NCBI GenBank assembly: GCA_017413305.1
Contig: JAFPUA010000047.1
Span: 1-12,027, forward strand
Source of the DNA: Candidatus Ruminimicrobiellum caprinum
GTDB taxonomy: Bacteria > Elusimicrobiota > Endomicrobiia > Endomicrobiales > Endomicrobiaceae
Length of the DNA stretch: 12,027 nt
Reading direction: 5' to 3'
A model generated the notes under the pieces. The model made no database searches. It was not told the origin of the DNA and was given only the letters and a program-made list of their open reading frames with translations. A program made the position numbers and the translations under genes. Shown piece by piece: positions 6,004 to 12,027 of the stretch; the first letter of the stretch is position 1, and every line of letters starts with the position of its first letter.

Positions 6004-7329
6004 ATGAAAAATTTTCAACAATTTATAGGTTCTTTTTCGTTCGATCAGCGCTTGGGTGAAGTAGATATTGAAGGTTCTATAGCACATGTAGAGATGTTAA
6101 TTAAAACAAAAATTATTCCGTCTGCCGACGGCAAAAAAATTATTGCGGGACTAAAGTCTATCCTTAAAGATTTGGCTAAAGGTTGGAAGCTTCCTATGGA
6201 AGAAGATATTCATTTTGCTATAGAGAAAGAGCTTATAAGAAGAATAGGACCTGTCGGCGGGAAAATGCATACTGCCAGAAGCAGAAATGATCAGGTTGCT
6301 ACAGATTTAAGATTGTATGTAAGAAATGAAATTTTAACGATATTTGATATGTTGAATGCTTTTCAAAAAGTTCTCATTGATAAAGCTGAAAAAAATATTG
6401 ATGTTATTATGCCGGGATACACTCATTTACAGCCGGCTCAACCGATAATTGCTTCACATCATTTGCTTGCTTATGCATGGATGATACAGAGAGATAAAGA
6501 AAGAATTATAGATTGTTTAAAAAGAACAAATGTTATGCCGTTAGGCAGTGCAGCACTTGCAGGAACATCGTTTAAAATAGATAGAAATTATACAGCTAAG
6601 TTGTTAGAGTTTTTTAGACCTTGCGAAAATTCTCTTGATGGTGTAAGCGACAGAGATTTCTGTGCGGAATATATTTTTGATTTATCTTTGATTTCTGTTC
6701 ATTTGTCAAAACTTGCGGAAGAAATTATTACTTGGTCGTCGGTGGAATTTAATTTTATTCATATAGATGATATGTTTACTTCCGGTTCATCGATAATGCC
6801 GCAGAAAAGAAACCCGGATACTGCTGAAGTTATTAGAGGTAAAGCTGGACGAGTTTTTGGCGATTTGACGGCGATGCTCACAATAATGAAAGGGCTTCCT
6901 ATTGCTTATAACAGAGATTTACAGGAAGATAAACCGCCTGTATTTGATGCCGGTGATACGGTAAAACTCTGTCTTGAAGTTATTACGGATATTATGGCAT
7001 CTTTGACATTTAAAAAAGACAGAACATATAAGAGTACGGAAAAAGGTTTCTTACAGGCAACGGAAATTGCCGACTATCTTGCAAGAAAAAATATACCGTT
7101 TAGAACCGCACATGGTATCGTGCAGAAGATAGTTCATTATTGTATAGATAATAATAAAACTTTGGATAAACTTTCAATAGAAGAATATAAAAAGTTTTCA
7201 CCGGAAATAGAAAATGATTTGTATAAGTATATAGATGTAAAAAATATAGTTAATGCAAAAACATCTTACGGCGGAACATCAAAGAAATCCGTATTGCAAC
7301 AGATTAAAAAATTGCGGAGCAATTTTTAG
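6004..7329 (+). CDS. argH: Argininosuccinate lyase
   Basis: 441 residues. Fumarase/aspartase-superfamily blocks are clear: HTARSRNDQVATDLRLY (89-105), GYTHLQPAQP (138-147) with His141, the likely catalytic general acid/base region, PLGSAALAGTSF (179-190), and the signature loop GSSIMPQKRNPD (261-272) with the catalytic Ser. The enzyme splits argininosuccinate to arginine and fumarate. AGGAG (5994-5998) is 5 nt before the chosen ATG. The in-frame upstream codons back to a stop at 5962-5964 encode no family residues. The N-terminus lacks the usual W-G-G-R-F segment and starts near the S-x-x-FD-x-RL motif (S10-FSFDQRL). The last codons, for KLRSNF, and the TAG lie inside a repeat hairpin (7307-7327). 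A candidate promoter lies upstream. Confidence 0.95.
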   Translation: MKNFQQFIGSFSFDQRLGEVDIEGSIAHVEMLIKTKIIPSADGKKIIAGLKSILKDLAKGWKLPMEEDIHFAIEKELIRRIGPVGGKMHTARSRNDQVATDLRLYVRNEILTIFDMLNAFQKVLIDKAEKNIDVIMPGYTHLQPAQPIIASHHLLAYAWMIQRDKERIIDCLKRTNVMPLGSAALAGTSFKIDRNYTAKLLEFFRPCENSLDGVSDRDFCAEYIFDLSLISVHLSKLAEEIITWSSVEFNFIHIDDMFTSGSSIMPQKRNPDTAEVIRGKAGRVFGDLTAMLTIMKGLPIAYNRDLQEDKPPVFDAGDTVKLCLEVITDIMASLTFKKDRTYKSTEKGFLQATEIADYLARKNIPFRTAHGIVQKIVHYCIDNNKTLDKLSIEEYKKFSPEIENDLYKYIDVKNIVNAKTSYGGTSKKSVLQQIKKLRSNF

Positions 7330-7364
7330 AATATTGGAAGAGTTGAGGACTGGAAGATTAGAGG
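7307..7364. repeat. Hairpin plus 8-bp-word array across the argH end and tolC-like leader
   Basis: AAAAATTGC (7307-7315) and GCAATTTTT (7319-7327) are perfect complements around GGA. From 7325 five octamers follow in exact register: TTTAGAAT, ATTGGAAG, AGTTGAGG, ACTGGAAG, ATTAGAGG (ending 7364). The argH TAG (7327-7329) is inside the first octamer. The last octamer supplies the GAGG that serves as ribosome-binding site for the next gene. It is the same family as 1398-1437 and 8535-8626 but lacks the inverted second half. Confidence 0.75.
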
Positions 7365-7365
7365 A
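7361..7365 (+). promoter_or_regulatory. Ribosome-binding site that decides the tolC-like start
   Basis: GAGGA stands 7 nt before the ATG at 7373. The open frame extends back to an ATG at 7253 inside argH, but those 40 residues carry no signal sequence. From 7373 the protein begins with a standard signal peptide. The site is part of the last word of the repeat array. Confidence 0.7.
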
Positions 7366-7372
7366 AAAAGGA

Positions 7373-8536
7373 ATGAAGAAAATATTGAGTTTATTTTTGG
7401 TTGTATCTTTAGTTTTTTCTGCAGGGGATATTTTTGCCGCGCAGAAGAAAGAGGAAAAAGTTGAAAGAATTTTGACTTTGGATGAATGTATCAGACTTGC
7501 TGCAAATATCAATCATGATATTTTGATAAATAAGGAATCTGTACTTTTGGCGGAACAAAGAGTAAAGGAAGCGAAATCTTTGTATTTTCCGACGCTCGAT
7601 TTAAATTTCAATATTTCAAGGTTTTCTAACGATGTTGCTACTACAATAAATTCACACTCTTTGCCGGCTATAGTTTTGTTGCCTGAAGGAAATAGAGAAT
7701 ATTTTTATTCGGCTAAACTTTCTTTATGGCAGAGCCTATATAATGGCGGACGAACGAAAGCTACCAATAAAATGGCAAAGCTCAATTATGAAAAAATTCA
7801 AAATAATTCCGATATAAAAAGAAATGAAGTTATAAGCAATGTAAGAATAAATTTTTATAAAAATTTAGCTACAAAAGAAAAAATAAAAATTTATAAAAAG
7901 TATGCTAAAAAGAATAAGAGTGCGACCATAAAAAATAAGTTGGAAATTTTGCAGCATCAGTACGAAATGGATTTGTTGGATTTTTTGTCTTTGATAGGTT
8001 TAGAGCTTGATACAAAGGTAGATATTGACGGAAAAATGGAAATAAAAGATTTGGAATTGAATTTACAGCAGTGTATTTTATGGGCATATCAATTCCGTCC
8101 TGAGATAAAAACAACACAGTATCAGGAATCTATGGATAATATTGCCGTAAATTTGGTATATATGGAAAAGTTCCCTACATTGATGTTGGGTGCAGCTTAT
8201 GACTATTTGGGAGATGATACAGATCAAAAAGAAAAAGATTGGTATGTATCACTGAACTTGAATTTTCCTATATTCGAGGGCGGAGCTATGTTTTCAAGAT
8301 TGAAACAAAACAAAATTAAGGCGAGAAAGTCTGCCATTGAAAGATCTCAAATAGAAGAAAAAATTAAGTTGGAAGTAAGAAAAGCTTACAGTGAATACGA
8401 ATTTTGGTACGGAAAAGTTTCAAAAATAAAAAATAGTAAGACTGCAAATATGGAACAGGAACTTTTGAATGTTGACATAAAATATAATTATATGAAAAGT
8501 TTGTCAGAGTTAGGGTTAGCAATCGGAAGACAATAA
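7373..8536 (+). CDS. TolC-family outer-membrane channel protein with shortened helical hairpins
   Basis: 387 residues from the chosen ATG. The N-terminus MKKILSLFLVVSLVFSAGDIFA is a signal peptide cleaved near residue 22. Two outer-membrane-efflux-protein repeats follow: the first from LTLDECIRLAANIN (35-48) with RVKEAKSLYFPTLDLN and the strand LSLWQSLYNGGRTKA (116-130); the second from LQQCILWAYQFRPEIKTTQ (231-249) with YMEKFPTLMLGAAYDYLG, LNLNFPIFEGG (294-304) and LEVRKAYSEYEFW. Such proteins form trimeric barrels across the outer membrane with a periplasmic alpha-tunnel and export drugs, proteins or other molecules. Both long helical segments are short: about 88 residues from YNGG to LIGL and 85 from FEGG to AIG, where I expect about 110-115. 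No membrane-fusion or pump gene is adjacent. Transport substrate unknown. Confidence 0.82.
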   Translation: MKKILSLFLVVSLVFSAGDIFAAQKKEEKVERILTLDECIRLAANINHDILINKESVLLAEQRVKEAKSLYFPTLDLNFNISRFSNDVATTINSHSLPAIVLLPEGNREYFYSAKLSLWQSLYNGGRTKATNKMAKLNYEKIQNNSDIKRNEVISNVRINFYKNLATKEKIKIYKKYAKKNKSATIKNKLEILQHQYEMDLLDFLSLIGLELDTKVDIDGKMEIKDLELNLQQCILWAYQFRPEIKTTQYQESMDNIAVNLVYMEKFPTLMLGAAYDYLGDDTDQKEKDWYVSLNLNFPIFEGGAMFSRLKQNKIKARKSAIERSQIEEKIKLEVRKAYSEYEFWYGKVSKIKNSKTANMEQELLNVDIKYNYMKSLSELGLAIGRQ

Positions 8537-8637
8537 AAAATTGCGAAGCAATTTTTTAGAAGCTCGGAAGATCGGAAGGTTTGACGTTCGGAAGCTATCT
8601 TCTGCCCCTCTGAACATCTGACCTTCTATAAACTAAG
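8535..8637. repeat. Stop-anchored hairpin with inverted 8-bp-word array after the tolC-like gene
   Basis: AAAAAATTGC (8535-8544) and GCAATTTTTT (8548-8557) are perfect 10-bp arms around GAA and begin within the stop codon. From 8555, nine octamers run in exact register to 8626: TTTAGAAG, CTCGGAAG, ATCGGAAG, GTTTGACG, TTCGGAAG, then in the opposite sense CTATCTTC, TGCCCCTC, TGAACATC, TGACCTTC. The two halves can fold back: 8575-8589 and 8612-8626 match at 12 of 15 positions. The element ends CTATAAACTAAG (8626-8637), the same 12 bp as at 1571-1582. The hairpin with its T-run could act as a weak terminator. Confidence 0.8.
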
Positions 8638-8651
8638 TTTGCGGATACAAA

Positions 8652-9599
8652 ATGAAGAAGAATCTAATAAATTTAGCAATTATAATATTGACGATAGTAT
8701 CATTCTGTGGCTCGGCTTTCTGTTTCGAACAGGAAAAGTTTTTGCAGGATCATCTGTTCAATCAATTTACTGAATTGCCGCAAAGTTCAAGACCAAAAAT
8801 TGTTTTGGTTTTGGGCGGTGGTGGTGCAAGAGGTTTTGCTCATGTTGGCGTTTTGAAGGCATTAAAAGAGGCAAATATTCCTATAGATATGGTAGTTGGC
8901 ACAAGTATGGGAGCATTGGTAGGAGCTCTGTATTGTTCGGGAGTGGAAATAGAGGAACTTGAAGACATTTCTGAAAGTATTAAGTGGGGAGATGTCAGTA
9001 ATGTAAGTGCAACATCCCTGTTAAAAATGCTACTTTCTGAAAAACTTTTGTCTACGGAAAAAATGGAAAAATTTATCGCCAGTAAGATAGGTGATAAATA
9101 TTTTTTTCAACTTGAAACTCCTTTTGTTTGCGTAGCAACAGATATACAAACAGGTGAGAAAATTATTTTTAAAGAAGGTTCCGTAGCACCTGCGGCTCGC
9201 GCAAGTGCTACCATACCGGGATTATTTGCACCGGTTGCTTGCAGGCAGAGGTACCTTGTCGATGGCGGACTTGTAGAAAATATTCCCGTGTCGGTGGCAA
9301 AACTTTTTGATCCCGATATTATAATAACAGTGGCAGTTAGTGCAGATATCACAAAAAATTCTCATAACAATATTTTTTCTACTCTGTTTCAGTCAATTTA
9401 TATTCAGGGACAACAAAGTGATAGAAGAAATTTGCAGATGTCAGATATTATAATTTCACCTAAAGTTAATGATATTTCAGCAATAGAATTGAATAGAGCA
9501 ACAGAATGTATAGAAGCCGGTTTTTTAGCCGGAAAAAATAATGTGCAGCAAATCAAAAAGTTAATTATTCGTAAAACATATGAAAAAAATACAAAATAA
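8652..9599 (+). CDS. Patatin-like phospholipase with signal peptide (RssA-like)
   Basis: 315 residues. The N-terminal 24 residues (hydrophobic core about 5-19, then CGSAFC) look like an export signal; the residue before Cys24 is Phe, so it is not a standard lipobox. The patatin domain has the oxyanion-hole loop GGGGARGFAHVGVL (55-68), the nucleophile elbow GTSMG (83-87) with Ser85, and the catalytic Asp204 in DGGLVENIPV. ARASATIPGLFAPV (182-195) is also typical. The family hydrolyses acyl esters of phospholipids and related lipids. Unlike PlpD-type patatins it has no POTRA or beta-barrel extension, so if exported it should be periplasmic. No strong ribosome-binding site precedes the ATG, only GCGGA at 8641-8645. 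The end overlaps the next gene by 20 nt. The actual lipid substrate is not predictable. Confidence 0.88.
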   Translation: MKKNLINLAIIILTIVSFCGSAFCFEQEKFLQDHLFNQFTELPQSSRPKIVLVLGGGGARGFAHVGVLKALKEANIPIDMVVGTSMGALVGALYCSGVEIEELEDISESIKWGDVSNVSATSLLKMLLSEKLLSTEKMEKFIASKIGDKYFFQLETPFVCVATDIQTGEKIIFKEGSVAPAARASATIPGLFAPVACRQRYLVDGGLVENIPVSVAKLFDPDIIITVAVSADITKNSHNNIFSTLFQSIYIQGQQSDRRNLQMSDIIISPKVNDISAIELNRATECIEAGFLAGKNNVQQIKKLIIRKTYEKNTK

Positions 9600-11151
9600 T
9601 ATATCGTCAGTTATAAGTCAACTGAGAAATTCTCGTTTTGCAAATATGTTTCTTTTGGCTACTATTTTCATATTCTGTATGTTTCTGTATGTTGATACAA
9701 CAAATTATAGGTTGTCCGGAAACGATGATGACACTTTTTTTAAAGTTTCTTTGGATAATTATTCCGTTAAAGATATATTCACAAAAAATGTTCTTTTGAA
9801 CAACAATATAAAAACTTATTACAGACCTGTCCTTATGATATCGTTTTTGCTTGATAACACTATTGCACATTCTCCGACGACACTTCATTTTACAAATATT
9901 ATACTGCACTTTATATGTTGTATAATTTTGTTTGTTTTTTTAAAGAGATATTTCTTTGATAAGGCAATATCTTTTTGGGCAGTGATGTTTTTTGCAGTTT
10001 GTCCGATAAATATTTTTACCGTAGCTTGGATACCCGGAAGAAATGATTCTTTGTTATGTGTGTTTTTTCTTTTGTCGTTGATATTTTTTATGGAATATTT
10101 GAAAAGTGACAAAAAAATATTTTTGGTTTTAAATTTGTTATCTTTAACGGCTGCCATATTTACTAAAGAGAATTCTGCTATAATACCTGTGATATGTTTG
10201 TGTTTTTGGTTTATGTGTGGCAAGAAATTCAGTAAAGAATTTTGGTTAGTATTCTTAAGTCAGTTTTGTATAGTTGCAGTTTTTTTTGTGATATACTCTC
10301 ATTTTGTAGATATAACAAATTTATCAGACAGAATTAATAGCCTTATTGCAAATATCAAGATGCTTTTTGATTATTATTCCGGTGTATATTTATGTAATAT
10401 TCATTTTTCAAAATATGTGAGTGATAGAAATTTTGTATTGGGAATAATTGCTTTCTGTATGAGTATATTTTTTGCAGGTTTGTGCGGACTTAAAACAAAA
10501 GATAAAATATTTTATTTTGTATTGCCTGTTTTGATGATACTTCCTACATTGATGATAGGACAAATGTTTTTTCAAGGTAATAGAGTTTATATACCTTTAG
10601 TTTTTATGCTGATTCCGTTTGTTTCCTTTCTACAGAGATATCTTAGTAAAAGAAATGTGTATATTGTTTTAATTCTGCTTGTAATATTTTCTTCTTTTAT
10701 AACAGTTAAATATAAGAAAGTTTTTTATAATGAGCTTACATACCTCGGAACGATAGATAAAGAAAAACCTAATGCGGAAATATATATCGCTAATTTATAC
10801 TCGTACAATTTGTTAAAATATGCAAGACTGCAAGAAGCTTCTGTTAAAGCATATGAGATAGCGGAAATAACAGACTATAGAAATACGTATAATTTGTATG
10901 TTCTTTCTATAATAAATATGCATAGGAAAAATTTTGTTCAAGCTATAAAATATTTAGAGCAAATTCTATACTTTGACAACGATGTGTATACCAAGCTTGC
11001 TGTATGTTATGAAAAAATAGGCGATGATAAAGCGGCACAATATTATTACAATATAGTTTTAAGTTTAAATAATAACAGTGTAGAAATTGCAAATAAACTT
11101 ATTGAGAGAGAAAAAGAATGTTTGGCAGGAAAAGCAAAGGTTGCTTATTAA
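9580..11151 (+). CDS. Polytopic GT-C/TMTC-like membrane protein with C-terminal TPRs
   Basis: 523 residues. A first membrane helix (about 23-39) is followed by an extracytoplasmic loop with acidic GNDDDTFF (48-54) and YYRPV (80-84). About ten more hydrophobic helices follow to residue 376. Between them stand HFTNIILH (103-110), VAWIPGRNDSLL (148-159) and TKENSAIIP (195-203). This order of motifs resembles bacterial relatives of the TMTC/PMT-type GT-C glycosyltransferases, which use lipid-linked sugars and often carry C-terminal TPRs. Residues about 395-510 form a helical region with at least two TPR-like units (for example NFVQAIKYLEQIL and DDKAAQYYYNIVLSL). It may glycosylate exported proteins or simply be a membrane TPR scaffold; the sequence does not decide. 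The start lies within the patatin gene with no evident Shine-Dalgarno. The 3' end overlaps the next gene by 34 nt. Confidence 0.7.
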   Translation: MKKIQNNISSVISQLRNSRFANMFLLATIFIFCMFLYVDTTNYRLSGNDDDTFFKVSLDNYSVKDIFTKNVLLNNNIKTYYRPVLMISFLLDNTIAHSPTTLHFTNIILHFICCIILFVFLKRYFFDKAISFWAVMFFAVCPINIFTVAWIPGRNDSLLCVFFLLSLIFFMEYLKSDKKIFLVLNLLSLTAAIFTKENSAIIPVICLCFWFMCGKKFSKEFWLVFLSQFCIVAVFFVIYSHFVDITNLSDRINSLIANIKMLFDYYSGVYLCNIHFSKYVSDRNFVLGIIAFCMSIFFAGLCGLKTKDKIFYFVLPVLMILPTLMIGQMFFQGNRVYIPLVFMLIPFVSFLQRYLSKRNVYIVLILLVIFSSFITVKYKKVFYNELTYLGTIDKEKPNAEIYIANLYSYNLLKYARLQEASVKAYEIAEITDYRNTYNLYVLSIINMHRKNFVQAIKYLEQILYFDNDVYTKLAVCYEKIGDDKAAQYYYNIVLSLNNNSVEIANKLIEREKECLAGKAKVAY

Positions 11152-12027
11152 TTTTAATATTGATGTTTGTTTTTTGCGGAATATCTTTTTGTGATGACAA
11201 AAGTGTTCCTTTTGAAACTGTTTTGATTAACAATGTTCAAGCGGCAAGTTCAAAAAATAAAAAAGAAAAAGCGCTTAAAAACCTCTTTTATTATTATGTA
11301 AATACAAAACGCTATAGCGAAATTATTTCTGTCGCAAATGAATTACTGGAATACAAATTGTCAAAAAAAGAAAGATATACGGTATATTATAATTTGGCGC
11401 TCTCATATAAAAAATATAAAAAATATGAAGCTGCTATTGAAGCCGCTCAAGAAGCAGAATATTTGTATCCAAAAAAAATTGATATAAAAATTCTAATGGG
11501 CGAAATATATACGGATAACAGTTTGTATGAACTGGCTGTAAATAAATTTAAAAATATTTTGGAACTTGATAATAAGCATGTTACAGCATCAATAAATTTA
11601 GGAAATATATATAAACTGCAAAGAATTTATAAGCAGGCGTTAGAATATTATAAAAAAGCAATGTCTCTTAGAGAAAATTTGTCTGCCGAAGTTTATATAA
11701 ATGCTGCAGCTTGTTGTAAAGAAGCAGGCAGTATCGATGAAGCAATAAGTATTTTAAAAAATCTTAAAACTCAAAATAAAGAGTCTTCTCTTTTACTGGC
11801 AGATATTTACAAAAATAAAAAAGACTTTGCTAATGCCAAAGATATGTTGGTACCATATGTGTATGGCAAGGACTTTGATTTGAAAATATATTGTAATTTA
11901 GCTGAAATTTATATATTTTCAAAGAATTATGAAGAAGCAGAAAAATTGTTGTTGTATTATAAAGATAAATCGAAGAAAAAAAATGTTGAAGCGGTAGATT
12001 TTTTGTTGGCGGAAGTGTATTATATGA
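11118..12027 (+). CDS. Exported tetratricopeptide-repeat protein (3' partial)
   Basis: An open frame from ATG 11118 runs 303 codons to the right edge without a stop. The first 25 residues (MFGRKSKGC, then LLILILMFVF, CGISFC) form a signal sequence or N-terminal anchor. The rest is helical and shows TPR patterns, for example VYYNLALSYKKYKKYEAAIE (89-108), ASINLGNIYKLQRIYKQALE (157-176), KIYCNLAEIYIFSKNYEEAE (256-275) and AEVYINAAACCKEAGSIDEA (190-209). I estimate six or more repeats. TPR arrays bind protein partners, so a periplasmic adaptor or envelope-assembly role is likely. GAGAG at 11104-11110 serves as a weak ribosome-binding site. The 34-nt overlap with the preceding gene argues for coupled expression. 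The signal end CGISFC is like CGSAFC in the patatin two genes upstream. Confidence 0.8.
   Translation, partial: MFGRKSKGCLLILILMFVFCGISFCDDKSVPFETVLINNVQAASSKNKKEKALKNLFYYYVNTKRYSEIISVANELLEYKLSKKERYTVYYNLALSYKKYKKYEAAIEAAQEAEYLYPKKIDIKILMGEIYTDNSLYELAVNKFKNILELDNKHVTASINLGNIYKLQRIYKQALEYYKKAMSLRENLSAEVYINAAACCKEAGSIDEAISILKNLKTQNKESSLLLADIYKNKKDFANAKDMLVPYVYGKDFDLKIYCNLAEIYIFSKNYEEAEKLLLYYKDKSKKKNVEAVDFLLAEVYYM

Noticed and set aside
7253..7372. 40-codon N-terminal extension of the tolC-like gene, starting inside argH
   Set aside because: The extra residues are out-of-frame argH and repeat sequence. A signal peptide and ribosome-binding site fit the ATG at 7373.
8555..8626. CRISPR-like array in the regular short repeats
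   Set aside because: Units are 8 bp with no spacers between them, they drift in sequence and they reverse orientation midway. No cas gene is present.
8652..8726. Lipoprotein signal in the patatin and in the terminal TPR protein (CGSAFC, CGISFC)
   Set aside because: The residue before the candidate Cys is Phe in both, which does not fit the lipobox, where a small residue is needed.
9885..10223. 112-codon - strand open frame within the TMTC-like gene
   Set aside because: It is rich in Lys, Asn and Ile from antisense AT-rich membrane codons and has no domain or start signal.

Overview
The window is an AT-rich stretch of a bacterial chromosome (roughly one third G+C by eye) in which every supported gene lies on the + strand. 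Signal peptides, a TolC-type outer-membrane channel and an FtsQ-FtsA-FtsZ division block point to a diderm bacterium. The AT-rich coding style, the short FtsZ and the spacer repeats make me think of Elusimicrobiota (Endomicrobium-like), but that is an impression, not a demonstrated assignment.

Layout. (1) 1-2684: end of the division-cell wall cluster: the tail of a probable ftsQ, then ftsA and ftsZ. ftsA and ftsZ are separated by a 198-bp spacer built almost wholly of short repeats. (2) 2732-5783: pgeF (multicopper-polyphenol-oxidase-fold protein), argD and argG, tightly packed with overlapping ends and so probably one transcript, closed by a strong stem-loop with a T-run. (3) 6004-7329: argH, behind its own candidate promoter. 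argD, argG and argH supply an acetylornithine aminotransferase and the last two steps from citrulline to arginine. (4) 7373-12027: an envelope module: a short TolC-family protein, a patatin-like hydrolase with a signal peptide, a polytopic GT-C/TMTC-like membrane protein with C-terminal TPRs, and an exported TPR protein that runs off the right edge. The last three overlap or nearly abut and look co-transcribed.

The most unusual content is in the spacers. After ftsA, at the end of argH and after the tolC-like gene, the sequence carries variants of one element: a small hairpin with a 3-nt GNA loop (core TTGCGAAGCAA), followed at once by an in-register array of degenerate 8-bp words of the type ATTGGAAG. 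In two spacers the element starts at the stop codon, continues into oppositely oriented short words, and ends in CTATAAACTAAG just before the next gene's ribosome-binding region. In argH the same hairpin codes for the last residues and the stop codon. A second structural oddity is the argG-argH spacer, where the left arm of the terminator hairpin is present twice. No CRISPR array, tRNA, rRNA or transposase was seen.
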